Assembly (NCBI RefSeq): GCF_001665625.1
Contig: NZ_LZSY01000086.1
Location: 48,083 to 112,082 of the forward strand
From: Mycolicibacterium peregrinum
GTDB taxonomy: Bacteria > Actinomycetota > Actinomycetes > Mycobacteriales > Mycobacteriaceae
Length of the DNA: 64,000 nucleotides
Direction of reading: 5' to 3'
Shown: positions 29,906 to 41,163 of the stretch, in pieces
How the letters are laid out: the number at the start of each line of letters is the position of its first letter
Numbering within the stretch: the first letter of the stretch is position 1
The notes under the pieces: model-generated
Databases searched by the model: none
Seen by the model: the letters and a program-made list of their open reading frames with translations, nothing else
What the model was told of the DNA's origin: nothing
Translations under genes and position numbers: made by a program

Positions 29906-30598
29906 ATGCGAATCGCCATCTTTGGCGCCAACGGGGCAACCGGACGTCTGCTCACCCGCCGGGCCCTCGACGCCGGGCACGACGTCGTGGCGGTCACCCG
30001 CCACCCCGAGGCGTTCCCCGTCACCGGCGCCGCACTCACCGTGGCCGAGGCCGACGTGCGGGACGCGGACGCGGTCGCCGCCGCCGTCGACGGCGCTGAC
30101 GCAGTCCTGTCCACCCTGGGCGTCACGTTCACGATGGATCCCGTCGACACCTACTCGATCGGCGTGAGCAACATCGTCACCGCGATGCACCGGACCGGGG
30201 TCGAGAGGTTGGCCGTCGTGAGTTCGACCGCGATCGCCGACTATCCCGGCCGCACCGCTACGCCGTTCGCGCTGCGCCTGGTCCAGCCCGTCATCAGCCG
30301 CATCTTCGGCAGGACCCTCTACGCCGACATGCGTCGCATGGAAGAGGTCGTGACCGCCAGCGGACTGGACTGGACGATCGTGCGGCCGTCCGGCCTGTTC
30401 GACCTGCCGAACGTCACCGATTACATTGCCGGCCAGTGCGACCCGGTGGGCGCTTTCACGTCGCGCACCGACCTTGCCGACTACCTGCTGAAGCTGGCCG
30501 ATTCACCGGAAACCGGTGCGACCGTGACGGTTTCGACGACTGTGGACACGCCGTCCATGTGGCAACTGTTACGCCGCGAAGCGCTCAAGAGCGCATGA
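29906..30598 (+). CDS. NAD(P)-binding atypical SDR / NmrA-like reductase
   Basis: The protein has 230 residues. The dinucleotide-binding motif is MRIAIFGANGATGRLLTRRA (residues 1-20, GxxGxxG), followed by EADVRDADAV and LDWTIVRPSGLFDLP, typical of atypical short-chain dehydrogenases such as YwnB or flavin-reductase-like proteins. The substrate is unknown. ATG 29906 has GGGAGG at 29896-29901; ATG 29894 overlaps that site and is less likely. It is paired with the divergent MarR gene, a common arrangement for stress-inducible oxidoreductases. Confidence 0.85.
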   Translation: MRIAIFGANGATGRLLTRRALDAGHDVVAVTRHPEAFPVTGAALTVAEADVRDADAVAAAVDGADAVLSTLGVTFTMDPVDTYSIGVSNIVTAMHRTGVERLAVVSSTAIADYPGRTATPFALRLVQPVISRIFGRTLYADMRRMEEVVTASGLDWTIVRPSGLFDLPNVTDYIAGQCDPVGAFTSRTDLADYLLKLADSPETGATVTVSTTVDTPSMWQLLRREALKSA

Positions 30599-30613
30599 CG
30601 TTCCCGCGCGCGC

Positions 30614-31645
30614 TCAGCCGAAGAACTCGGCGGCGTCGTCGTAACGGGACTGCGGTACCAGTTTGAGGTGGCGGGTCGCATCGGCCAGCGGTACCCGGCC
30701 GATGTCCTGCCCCTGCAACGACACCATCATCCCGAACTCGCCGGCATGGGCGGCGTCGGCCGCGTTCACACCGAACCGGGTGGCCAGCACGCGGTCATAA
30801 GCCGTCGGGGTACCGCCGCGCTGGACGTGGCCGAGGACCGTGACGCGTACATCCTTTTTGATGCGCTTCTCCACCTCGAGCGCCAATTGCTGTGCCACAC
30901 CGGTGAATTTCTCATGCCCGAACTCGTCCATGCCGCCCTGACGCAGTTGCATGGTGCCCTCGGCCGGCTTCGCCCCCTCTGCCACCACGCAGATGAAGTG
31001 TGACGATCCGTGCTGGAACCGCTTCTTGACCAGCCGGCACACTTCCTCGACATCGAAGGGCTGCTCGGGGATCAGGGTCATGTGCGCGCCCGACGCCAGC
31101 CCGGCGTTGAGCGCGATCCAGCCGGCATGCCGGCCCATCACCTCGACCAGCATGACGCGCTGGTGGGATTCGGCGGTGCTGTGCAGCCGGTCGATGGCCT
31201 CGGTTGCCACCTGCAGCGCCGTGTCGTGACCGAAAGTCACGTCCGTGCAGTCGATGTCGTTGTCGATGGTCTTGGGCACCCCCACCACCGGGACGTTCTC
31301 CTCGGACAACCAGTGCGCGGCGGTCAGAGTGCCTTCACCCCCGATCGGGATCAACACGTCGATCCCGTTGTCTTCGAGGGTCTGCTTGATCTGATCCAGG
31401 CCCGCCCGCAGCTTGTCGGGGTTGACCCGCGCGGTGCCCAGCATGGTTCCGCCCTTGGCCAACAGCCGGTCATTGCGATCATCGTTGGCCAATTGGATTC
31501 GGCGATCCTCCAACAACCCTCGCCAGCCGTCGAGGAATCCGACCACCGACGAGCCGTAGCGCTGGTCGCAGGTACGCACCACCGCCCGGATCACCGCGTT
31601 CAGGCCAGGACAATCACCGCCGCCGGTGAGAACTCCGATGCGCAT
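30614..31645 (-). CDS. pfkA: 6-phosphofructokinase
   Basis: This enzyme phosphorylates fructose 6-phosphate in glycolysis. The 343 residues contain [19 protein letters not shown] (residues 102-106, where the family has GGDGS) and KTIDNDI with catalytic Asp128. The glycine after GGE and the lysine before TIDND are the combination found in actinobacterial ATP-dependent enzymes; a PPi enzyme would have Asp at the Gly105 position. ATG 31645 is the start. It is separated from gatA by a hairpin at 31683-31740 and is convergent with the SDR gene. Confidence 0.95.
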   Translation of the reverse strand: MRIGVLTGGGDCPGLNAVIRAVVRTCDQRYGSSVVGFLDGWRGLLEDRRIQLANDDRNDRLLAKGGTMLGTARVNPDKLRAGLDQIKQTLEDNGIDVLIPIGGEGTLTAAHWLSEENVPVVGVPKTIDNDIDCTDVTFGHDTALQVATEAIDRLHSTAESHQRVMLVEVMGRHAGWIALNAGLASGAHMTLIPEQPFDVEEVCRLVKKRFQHGSSHFICVVAEGAKPAEGTMQLRQGGMDEFGHEKFTGVAQQLALEVEKRIKKDVRVTVLGHVQRGGTPTAYDRVLATRFGVNAADAAHAGEFGMMVSLQGQDIGRVPLADATRHLKLVPQSRYDDAAEFFG

Positions 31646-31682
31646 GGCCCCATCTTGCCCTCCGGCGACCGTTTCAGTGGGC

Positions 31683-31740
31683 CGAGCAGACGCACAATCG
31701 CACGAGACACACGATTTTCATGTGACTCTGCGTCTGCTCG
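31683..31740. terminator. Inverted repeat between gatA and pfkA
   Basis: CGAGCAGACGCA (31683-31694) and TGCGTCTGCTCG (31729-31740) are perfect 12-bp arms around 34 bases that themselves contain a partial ATCGCACGA/CACACGAT pairing. It fits between the gatA stop and pfkA start and could terminate gatCA. The arms differ from those of the TGTCACGCC element, so it is a separate type. Confidence 0.65.
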
Positions 31741-31747
31741 CCGGGAA

Positions 31748-33238
31748 TTACAGAGCGCTGGGCAACGGGCCGCGGGCGGCCTCGTAGGCCGCGCCGACGC
31801 GGTACAGCCGGTCATCGGCCAGGGCCGGCGCCATGATCTGCAGACCGACCGGCAGGCCGTCGTCGGGCGACAGCCCCGAGGGCACCGACATGCCACAGTG
31901 CCCGGCCAGGTTCAACGGCAACGTGCACAGGTCGAACAGGTACATGGCCAACGGATCGTCGACCTTCTCCCCCAGCCGGAATGCAGTGGTCGGCGTCGCC
32001 GGGGACACCAGGACGTCCACGCTCTGGTAAGCCTGCTCCAGGTCGCGGGCGATCAGGGTCCGCACCTTCTGCGCCTGGTTGTAGTAGGCGTCGTAGTAGC
32101 CCGCCGACAACGCGTAGGTACCGATCATGATCCGGCGCTTGACCTCCGGCCCGAACCCGGCGGCCCGGGTCAACGCCATGACCTCCTCGGCGCTGTGCGT
32201 GCCGTCATCACCGACCCGCAGCCCGAATCGCATCGCGTCGAACCGTGCCAGGTTGCTCGACACCTCCGACGGCAGGATGAGGTAGTAGGCGTCCATCGCA
32301 TGGTCGAAGTGCGGGCAGTCGACCTCGCTGACCTCGGCGCCGAGCGCGGTCAGTTGGGCGACTGCGGCATTGAACGACTCCAGCACGCCGGGCTGGTAAC
32401 CCTCGCCCCGCAACTGCTTGACAACACCGACACGCACGCCCTTGAGATCGCCTGCCGCACCGGCCCGGGCGGCACCGACCACATCGGGCACCGGGGCGTC
32501 GACGGAGGTGGAATCGCGGGGATCGTGGCCGGCGATCACCTGATGCAGCAGCGCGGTGTCGAGCACCGTGCGCGCACACGGACCGCCCTGATCCAGCGAC
32601 GACGCGCAGGCGATCAGGCCGTAGCGTGAGACCGTGCCGTATGTCGGCTTGACGCCGACGGTCGCGGTCAGCGCGGCCGGCTGACGGATCGATCCGCCGG
32701 TGTCGGTGCCGATCGCCAGCGGAGCCTGGTACGCGGCCAGTGCCGCAGCGCTACCGCCGCCCGACCCGCCGGGTACCCGCTCGGTGTTCCACGGGTTACG
32801 GGTCGGTCCGTAGGCCGAATTCTCGGTCGACGATCCCATGGCGAATTCGTCCATGTTCGTCTTGCCGAGGATCGGGATGCCCGCTGCGCGCAGCTTGGCG
32901 GTGACGGTCGCGTCGTACGGTGCGCGCCAGCCTTCGAGGATCTTGGATCCCGCGGTGGTCGGCATGTCGGTGGCGGTGAAGACGTCCTTGAGCGCCAGCG
33001 GAACCCCGGCCAGCGGCGAGGGCAGCGTCTCGCCCGCGGCCACGGCCGCGTCGATCCGGGCCGCGGTGGCGAGCGCCGAATCGGCCGCCACATGCAGAAA
33101 GGCATTGAATCGCTCGTCGGTCTCGGCAATCTGGTCCAGGTGGGCCCGGGTCACCTCGGTCGAGGAGACCTCCTTGGCCGCGATCTGGGCACCCAGGGTC
33201 GCCGCATCGCGACGGGTCAGCTCACTCATGCTCGTCAT
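31748..33238 (-). CDS. gatA: Asp-tRNA(Asn)/Glu-tRNA(Gln) amidotransferase subunit A
   Basis: GatA releases ammonia from glutamine for GatCAB. It is an amidase-signature enzyme with the Ser-cisSer-Lys triad at Lys84 (LKDVF), Ser159 (GGSGGG) and Ser183 (DTGGSIRQP), with the family spacing. It has 496 residues. ATG 33238 overlaps the gatC stop (ATGA) and follows GGAGAGGG, giving tight coupling. An internal ATG at 33229 is less likely. Confidence 0.96.
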   Translation of the reverse strand: MTSMSELTRRDAATLGAQIAAKEVSSTEVTRAHLDQIAETDERFNAFLHVAADSALATAARIDAAVAAGETLPSPLAGVPLALKDVFTATDMPTTAGSKILEGWRAPYDATVTAKLRAAGIPILGKTNMDEFAMGSSTENSAYGPTRNPWNTERVPGGSGGGSAAALAAYQAPLAIGTDTGGSIRQPAALTATVGVKPTYGTVSRYGLIACASSLDQGGPCARTVLDTALLHQVIAGHDPRDSTSVDAPVPDVVGAARAGAAGDLKGVRVGVVKQLRGEGYQPGVLESFNAAVAQLTALGAEVSEVDCPHFDHAMDAYYLILPSEVSSNLARFDAMRFGLRVGDDGTHSAEEVMALTRAAGFGPEVKRRIMIGTYALSAGYYDAYYNQAQKVRTLIARDLEQAYQSVDVLVSPATPTTAFRLGEKVDDPLAMYLFDLCTLPLNLAGHCGMSVPSGLSPDDGLPVGLQIMAPALADDRLYRVGAAYEAARGPLPSAL

Positions 33239-33534
33239 TCACCCTCTCCGAGAATCCGCGGCACGGCGAAGCGGCCGTCTTCGGCGCGCGGCGCCGCGGC
33301 CAGCGCCTCCTCCTGCGTCAGGCACGGCTCGACGACGTCAGGGCGGCTGACATTCACGTCCTTCAGCGGGTTGCCCGTCGCCTCCACGCCGGTGACGTCG
33401 ACGGACTGGATCTGGCTGACATGGCCGAGGATGGCATCCAGCTGGCCGGCGAAACTGTCCAGTTCGTCGTCGGTCAGCGCCAGACGCGCCAGACGCGCCA
33501 GATGGGCAACCTCGTCTCGGGAGATCTTCGACAC
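33235..33534 (-). CDS. gatC: Asp-tRNA(Asn)/Glu-tRNA(Gln) amidotransferase subunit C
   Basis: GatC is the 99-residue linker subunit that wraps between GatA and GatB. It begins [20 protein letters not shown] and has the family segments [16 protein letters not shown] and [25 protein letters not shown] 33534 is the start; TAGGCT lies eight bases upstream, so the mRNA has at most a very short leader. It is the first gene of gatC-gatA. Upstream lies the terminator of the five-gene membrane cluster. Confidence 0.95.
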   Translation of the reverse strand: MSKISRDEVAHLARLARLALTDDELDSFAGQLDAILGHVSQIQSVDVTGVEATGNPLKDVNVSRPDVVEPCLTQEEALAAAPRAEDGRFAVPRILGEGE

Positions 33535-33570
33535 GACAAAGCAGCCTAGTCAAAGCACCAGAGGTGTCAT

Positions 33571-33593
33571 ACAGCGGCAGCACCCGCCGCTGT
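33571..33593 (-). terminator. Terminator of the five-gene membrane-protein operon
   Basis: ACAGCGGC (33571-33578) pairs perfectly with GCCGCTGT (33586-33593), with three more pairs outside (one G-U). It lies seven bases after the stop of the last paralogue (33600) on the minus strand and upstream of gatC. Confidence 0.7.
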
Positions 33594-33599
33594 GTGGCG

Positions 33600-34268
33600 C
33601 TAGAGCGTGCGCGTGACCGCCACGACTTTGAATGTCGCCGACTTCATTTTTTCAACAGTCGATTTGTCATGGACCGAGCCGAACGCAGTTCGTTTCTGGA
33701 TGGCATGCGGCCCAAGGAGAGCTCCTGCACCCGAGTCCGTGGCGATCTGGACGCCACTGCTGTCGAATGCACCGAGCGTCACGAAGAAGCTGCGTGTCCG
33801 GTCAGTTTTATTGGTCAGCGTAAGGGACAACTTGGGTGATCCGGACGGGGTGACGGAGACCTCGCCGAAATCGACCTGCAGCTCATTCGCGAGAACGTCT
33901 TCGAGGTTTTCATTCATGAACTCCTCGCCACCGAGCTCAGCAGAGGGACCTGCCGCATCGGACTTGGTTGTCGGCGTCGTGAGTGCCGGTGCCACGAGCA
34001 TGACAACGCTGACCGCGACCGCGAGTGCGGATATCACCGTGCCCGTAACGGCCGGTAGCGGGTGGGCCGCGGCAGTGCGGAGCAGGGCGACGATGCCTGC
34101 GGCAACGCCGATACCGGCCACGACGGTGGCCGCCGGAACCAGTGAGAACAACGCCAGCGCCATGCCGATCAATCCGGCGATGGTCGCGGCAGCCGACCAC
34201 AGGTGCGGTGTGCTGCCACCGGAGCTCGGACCTGTGGGTGCCGCGGGAATCGGTGTGGCGGTGTACAT
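33600..34268 (-). CDS. Membrane protein of the five-member paralogue cluster, member 5
   Basis: The protein has 222 residues. A short Pro-rich N-terminus is followed by three hydrophobic helices (residues about 24-42, 45-63 and 74-97) and an extracytoplasmic C-terminal domain. That domain carries the signatures shared by the cluster: VLANELQVDFGEV, LSLTLTNKTDRTRSFFVTLGAF and a final MKSATFKVVAV. An odd number of helices places the domain outside. I recognise no enzyme motif; the fold looks like a small beta-sandwich (DUF4352-like), which is inference. It is the last gene of the operon, 10 bases after member 4. Confidence 0.78.
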   Translation of the reverse strand: MYTATPIPAAPTGPSSGGSTPHLWSAAATIAGLIGMALALFSLVPAATVVAGIGVAAGIVALLRTAAAHPLPAVTGTVISALAVAVSVVMLVAPALTTPTTKSDAAGPSAELGGEEFMNENLEDVLANELQVDFGEVSVTPSGSPKLSLTLTNKTDRTRSFFVTLGAFDSSGVQIATDSGAGALLGPHAIQKRTAFGSVHDKSTVEKMKSATFKVVAVTRTL

Positions 34269-34278
34269 CGTCTACCTC

Positions 34279-35106
34279 TCAGAGACCTGGTGTCGTGACA
34301 TCGATAACCCGGAAGTTGGCGCCCTTGAGCTCGTCGGCTCGTTCCTTGCTCACCGGCCCGGTGAACATCTCGATGTCTTGCGAAGCACCCGGAACCAAAT
34401 GCAAGACAGTCCGGTCGGCCTGGACCTGATTGTTGGAGTCGCCCTCATAGGCTCCGATCGACAACGAGAATTGTCCGCCGGTTGCCGACCTACTCGTCAC
34501 CTTCACCTTCAACCGGTTGTTCACGACTCGATCCGCGTAGCCGTCGGAGGCGGGTTGGAACTCAAACTCATAGTTACCGATTTCGACGTCAAGGCCGTCG
34601 CCGGCCGCTGATACGACCTCGGACCCGCCGTAGACGAACCCCATACCGATCACGATGGCGATGGCGATGGCGGACAAACCGCCGCCGAGAACCGATGGAA
34701 GCACCGATTCGTCGTGTACGCGTTCCCGCCGCAGCCATCCGATGGCGGCGGCAATGATCCCGAAGACACCGGCAACCGCACCCACCCAGCCCGCCGGTGG
34801 CGGCGCGAAGGCCAGTCCTATTCCGCAGGCGCCGACCACCAGGGAGACCAGCGGCCACCTTCGCCGCCATCCGGTCCCGGCGCTCCGCGCACGGGGCACT
34901 GCGCCGTACCCGGCCATCGGGACTCCGTAATCCGGGGTCAACTGCGGTGCCCCACCGCCGTACATAGATGGGGGTGGGGCGTAACCCCACGATGGACCAC
35001 CACCGGAATTCGGGGCCCCGGGCGTGGGTGGGAACTGTTGCCCGCCAAAGCCACCCGCCGACGGCGGATAGTCGGGCGGAGTGCCCCACGGATCTGGTCC
35101 GGTCAT
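34279..35106 (-). CDS. Membrane protein of the five-member paralogue cluster, member 4
   Basis: The protein has 275 residues. The N-terminal 75 residues are Gly/Pro/Tyr-rich (GGFGGQQFPPTPGAPNSGGG), low in complexity and probably cytoplasmic. Three hydrophobic segments follow (PLVSLVVGACGIGLAFAPPP, WVGAVAGVFGIIAAAIGWL, LSAIAIAIVIGMGFVYGG), then the family domain (LDVEIGNYEFEF, LKVKVTSRSATGGQFSLSIGAY, LKGANFRVIDV). It is the most diverged member in the first motif. ATG 35106 follows member 3 by 39 bases. Confidence 0.78.
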   Translation of the reverse strand: MTGPDPWGTPPDYPPSAGGFGGQQFPPTPGAPNSGGGPSWGYAPPPSMYGGGAPQLTPDYGVPMAGYGAVPRARSAGTGWRRRWPLVSLVVGACGIGLAFAPPPAGWVGAVAGVFGIIAAAIGWLRRERVHDESVLPSVLGGGLSAIAIAIVIGMGFVYGGSEVVSAAGDGLDVEIGNYEFEFQPASDGYADRVVNNRLKVKVTSRSATGGQFSLSIGAYEGDSNNQVQADRTVLHLVPGASQDIEMFTGPVSKERADELKGANFRVIDVTTPGL

Positions 35107-35145
35107 CGGATCGGCTCCCCACAGTGCATGAACGTCTCGTCTCGG

Positions 35146-35868
35146 CTATTTCGGTTCACGGGAACTCGCCTCGATCACTCGGAAGGTCGCGTTCTTGATC
35201 TGGTCGTAGTCCACGGGACTCTTGGAACCGTCAAAAGCCTTGGTTTTCTTCGTCTGTCCAGCGTTCAGCGTTTCCTCGATCGAAGACGTCGCCAATTGGG
35301 TGGTTCCTTCGAAGGCCCCGATCAGCACATAGAACGTCCGTGCTTCTGTCAGGCGATTCGTCACGGTGACCGACAACTCACCTTTCCCGCTCGACATCAC
35401 AAAGTCTCCGACTGCCACCTCGAGCTGGTCGGCGAGCACGTTTTGTGTGTTCGCTCGGTCTGCTCGCGGGGCCGCCGTCTGCGCTGGGGGCGTCTCGACC
35501 CCATCGCCCGAACCTGAATAGACGAGGGTCATGACGATGCCCATGATGAGGGCGAGCGCCGAGGTGGCAGTGCCGATCGCAGCAAGAGTCGGCCCGTCGG
35601 TTCCCCGTCGTACCAGAGCAACGATTCCGACTGTCAGTCCGGCGATACCGGCCACCGACGCAACCAACCCGACGTAATAGGGCACAAACGCCAGTAGTAG
35701 TGCACCGACACCCACGATCACCGAAATGATCGCGAGTACCGATGTGGCACCGTGGGTTTGCTGCGGAGCGGGCGATACCGGTTGGCCGGTTTGTCCGAGG
35801 ATGTTCGGCGGATGCGCGCCGAATCCGCTTCCGAATTCAGGCGGTTGCCCGCCGAATGGTCCCGTCAC
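35146..35868 (-). CDS. Membrane protein of the five-member paralogue cluster, member 3
   Basis: The protein has 240 residues. After a Gly/Pro-rich start (TGPFGGQPPEFGSGFGAHPP) come three helices (about residues 43-60, 64-86 and 95-116) and the shared outer domain: VLADQLEVAVGDF, LSVTVTNRLTEARTFYVLIGAF, IKNATFRVIEA. GTG 35868 is chosen because GGGAGG precedes it by six bases and it starts one base after the stop of member 2. The frame is open to 36222, but that part overlaps member 2 and is rejected. Confidence 0.78.
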   Translation of the reverse strand: MTGPFGGQPPEFGSGFGAHPPNILGQTGQPVSPAPQQTHGATSVLAIISVIVGVGALLLAFVPYYVGLVASVAGIAGLTVGIVALVRRGTDGPTLAAIGTATSALALIMGIVMTLVYSGSGDGVETPPAQTAAPRADRANTQNVLADQLEVAVGDFVMSSGKGELSVTVTNRLTEARTFYVLIGAFEGTTQLATSSIEETLNAGQTKKTKAFDGSKSPVDYDQIKNATFRVIEASSREPK

Positions 35869-35869
35869 G

Positions 35870-36691
35870 TCAGACCTCCCTGCTCCGGGCGGCGACGACC
35901 TTGAACTCTGCCGACTTGAGCTTCTCGGCGACTGCAGGATCGGTTTCGAAAGTGAAGTACTCCACCGTGGTGGTGGCGTCGCCTTCCAACGTCCCAGGAT
36001 TTCCGCCCTTACTGAAGAAGGTGCCACCAATCTGGGTGCGCTCGTCGACGAATGCTCCGATGTCGACCCCGAAGTCGCGAGCAGTGCTCGTCTTGTTATG
36101 GAACGTGACCGGTATTTTGTTGCTCCACACCTTGTTAGCGCCGCCGTCGAGCGTGTACTCGAACGCCCCGAACGTGACGTCGAGTTCGTCGCGCAAGACA
36201 GTGTTGGTCGCGCCACTCTCATCCGCCCCTGCTGACGAGGCGGGTGAGCTCCCGCTGGGCGAATTGACGTGAACCAGAACGGAACTCACCGTAAGAACAA
36301 CGGCAACACCCGCGGCCACCACACCGGAAATCGCCAGTGCCGGAACCTGTTCCCGATCGCGACCAGCCTGGCGTATACCGACGATCCCCGCAGCAAGACC
36401 CGCCAAGCCGATGACGGCCCCGATCAGGCCGAGCCAGAACGGGGCGTCGCTGTAGAACGGGACCAACACGAGTGCTACGCCGATGATTCCGATCACCACG
36501 GACAGGATCGGCCACAGCGCACCGGCCGAGTCGGCTCGCGGCGACAACGGCTGACCGATCGGCGGCGGTGCTGCCAACCCAGCATCGGGATACCCGTGCT
36601 GTTGTCCATGGGCCTGGCCACCCGCCGCGAACGGATCACCGAACGGCGAATCGAACCCGCCGCCAGGCGGTTGCTGCCCGAAACCGGTCAT
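35870..36691 (-). CDS. Membrane protein of the five-member paralogue cluster, member 2
   Basis: The protein has 273 residues. The Gly/Gln-rich N-terminus (TGFGQQPPGGGFDSPFGDPF) is followed by three helices in residues about 60-150 and the outer domain: VLRDELDVTFGAFEY, IPVTFHNKTSTARDFGVDIGAF, LKSAEFKVVAA. ATG 36691 has GGAGGG at 36699-36704, seven bases upstream; ATG 36706 is too close to that site. It begins 19 bases after member 1. The function is unknown. Confidence 0.78.
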   Translation of the reverse strand: MTGFGQQPPGGGFDSPFGDPFAAGGQAHGQQHGYPDAGLAAPPPIGQPLSPRADSAGALWPILSVVIGIIGVALVLVPFYSDAPFWLGLIGAVIGLAGLAAGIVGIRQAGRDREQVPALAISGVVAAGVAVVLTVSSVLVHVNSPSGSSPASSAGADESGATNTVLRDELDVTFGAFEYTLDGGANKVWSNKIPVTFHNKTSTARDFGVDIGAFVDERTQIGGTFFSKGGNPGTLEGDATTTVEYFTFETDPAVAEKLKSAEFKVVAARSREV

Positions 36692-36710
36692 CGCATATCC
36701 CTCCACATGC

Positions 36711-37478
36711 TCAGTAAGGCGAGCAACTTGCCTTGGTCACTTCGAATGTCCCGGTCCGCAACCGATCTGCGTCCTCGCGTTTGATGCTGCTCTGGCCCAG
36801 ACTGAAGATGTTCTCGCGAGCGGTGGTTCCAGGATTGAGCCTCATGTCCAGCAGGTATCCACCCCGGATCTCGGCTCCCGCACCGTCGACCGCCCGTACG
36901 GTGAAGCGGCACGTGCGGGGGATGTCGCGCTTGCTGACCACCGTCATCTCGGCCACCGGATCCCGCACAATAAAGTCGCCGCCGTCGTCGCTGTACGGGC
37001 CGAAGCTGACGTCGACTTCGTCTTTGAGGACCGATTGGATGTCGTAGTTGTTCTCCGGGATCACCGTCGCCGGGGCCAACTTCTTCGAGGTCGTTGTCGT
37101 GGGGGCTGCGGATGCCGGTGCCGGTGCCGGCGTCCGATACACGATGAAGAACATCACCGCGGCAAGGGCCATCGCGAGCACCGACACCACGATTCCGGTG
37201 ATCGCGCTGCCCGCGCCGCGCCCCTCGCGCTGTGCTGCCTGCAGGCCCAAGACGCCCGCGACGATGCCGAAGATCCCGACGGGTATCGCCACAAATCCGA
37301 TACCGGCGGGAAAGAGCGCGACAGCCAAGGCGCAGATCCCGACGACCAACGCAATCAAGGGCCAACGGGAACCCGCCGCCGGTGGTGGCTGCGAGGTATC
37401 CGGCGGTGTACCGAACGGCTGCAATGGGCTTCCGAATGTGCCGTTGTCGGCGGGCCAACCGCTTCCCCACTGCGTCAT
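36711..37478 (-). CDS. Membrane protein of the five-member paralogue cluster, member 1
   Basis: The protein has 255 residues and is the first gene of the operon. Three helices (WPLIALVVGICALAVALFP, IGFVAIPVGIFGIVAGVLGL, ITGIVVSVLAMALAAVMFFI) precede a Thr/Lys linker and the outer domain: VLKDEVDVSFGPY, AEMTVVSKRDIPRTCRFTVRA, LRTGTFEVTKA. Cysteines at PRTCRF and at KASC near the C-terminus could form a disulphide that the other members lack. ATG 37478 is collinear with its paralogues, but an in-frame GTG 45 bases upstream is a real alternative. A TACGAT hexamer near 37536-37541 may be its -10. Confidence 0.76.
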   Translation of the reverse strand: MTQWGSGWPADNGTFGSPLQPFGTPPDTSQPPPAAGSRWPLIALVVGICALAVALFPAGIGFVAIPVGIFGIVAGVLGLQAAQREGRGAGSAITGIVVSVLAMALAAVMFFIVYRTPAPAPASAAPTTTTSKKLAPATVIPENNYDIQSVLKDEVDVSFGPYSDDGGDFIVRDPVAEMTVVSKRDIPRTCRFTVRAVDGAGAEIRGGYLLDMRLNPGTTARENIFSLGQSSIKREDADRLRTGTFEVTKASCSPY

Positions 37479-37651
37479 CGCGCGACGAGCCCCCCGATCA
37501 CGGTGAAAGTTACCTGTGAACACCCCTGCGCGAGCATCGTAACCGGGCCTGGCCTGGGGAGCTGACACCAATTTCCCCTCGGCTCGGCCCGCGTCGCGAC
37601 GTCGCCCGGCGGCCTACCGGCATGCCCCGAGACTCCCCCTGTGCAACAGTG

Positions 37652-38317
37652 ATGCGTGTGCCTTCGTATCTGCTCCGGGTCCAGCTAGAGGACCGACCAG
37701 GCAGCCTCGGCTCGCTCGCCGTGGCGCTCGGGTCGGTCGGCGCCGACATCCTGTCCCTCGACGTCGTCGAGCGTGGAACCGGCTACGCCATCGACGATCT
37801 GGTCGTCGACCTGCCGCAGGGTTCGATGCCCGACAGCTTGATCACCGCCGCCGAAAACCTGTCCGGCGTCTATGTCGACAGCATCCGGCCCCATACCGGG
37901 CTGCTGGAGGCGCACCGCGAACTTGAATTGATCGACCACGTCGCGGCGGCCCGTTCGAAGGCACAGCGGCTGCAGGTGCTCGCCGAAGAAGCGCCACGAG
38001 TTCTGCGGGTCGGCTGGTGCACGGTGGTCCGGTCCAATGGTGACGCAGTGGAACGGGTCGCCGCGAGCCACGGCGCACCCGAGACCCAGGCACAGTCGGC
38101 GCCGTGGCTGCCGTTGGAAAGGGCTTCGACGCTCAACGGCACCGAGCCATGGGTGCCACAGGTCTGGAGTGACATGGACACCACGCTGGCCGCCGCGCCA
38201 CTGGGCGACCACAACACCGCGATCCTGTTGGGCCGCCCAGGTGGTCCGGGTTTCCGGCCGTCGGAGGTGGCGCGGTTGGGTTACCTGGCCGGGATCGTCG
38301 CGACGATCCTGCGCTGA
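37652..38317 (+). CDS. ACT-domain protein (Rv3013 type)
   Basis: The protein has 221 residues. The N-terminal ACT domain (YLLRVQLEDRPGSLGSLAVA, residues about 4-75) suggests amino-acid binding, and the C-terminal half is a conserved region of unknown fold (SAPWLPLERA, WVPQVWSDMDTTLAAAPLGD). Sequence and position match Rv3013, which adjoins gatC in M. tuberculosis; here the five-gene cluster lies between. ATG 37652 is chosen; GTG 37658 (PSYLL) would match M. tuberculosis exactly. The stop is six bases from the convergent ligA stop. Confidence 0.87.
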   Translation: MRVPSYLLRVQLEDRPGSLGSLAVALGSVGADILSLDVVERGTGYAIDDLVVDLPQGSMPDSLITAAENLSGVYVDSIRPHTGLLEAHRELELIDHVAAARSKAQRLQVLAEEAPRVLRVGWCTVVRSNGDAVERVAASHGAPETQAQSAPWLPLERASTLNGTEPWVPQVWSDMDTTLAAAPLGDHNTAILLGRPGGPGFRPSEVARLGYLAGIVATILR

Positions 38318-38323
38318 ACCGGA

Positions 38324-41081
<2,758 letters not shown>

Positions 41082-41099
41082 GTCCACCTTCCTACTCGA

Positions 41100-41118
41100 T
41101 AAGGCAAGGCTAGCCTAA
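41100..41118. promoter_or_regulatory. Candidate IdeR iron box
   Basis: TAAGGCAAGGCTAGCCTAA matches the mycobacterial IdeR consensus (TTAGGTTAGGCTAACCTAA, as I know it) at 15 of 19 positions, with an intact centre. It is placed between the divergent methyltransferase and YjbR genes, close enough to the methyltransferase start to block transcription. Confidence 0.6.
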
Positions 41119-41148
41119 CAATCAATTCTGGAAGTCCTCACCTACCGC

Positions 41149-41163
41149 TACCCTGTCGACATG
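41149..41163 (+). promoter_or_regulatory. Leaderless promoter of the YjbR gene
   Basis: TACCCT (41149-41154), six bases, then ATG 41161. The iron box lies 31 bases further upstream. Confidence 0.6.

Noticed and set aside
30614..31645. PPi-dependent phosphofructokinase because of GGEGT and the PKTIDND lysine
   Set aside because: The residue after GGE is Gly, not Asp, which fits ATP use in actinobacterial enzymes.
31010..32629. 539-codon + frame opposite pfkA and gatA
   Set aside because: It runs across two real minus-strand genes and their gap; antisense artefact.
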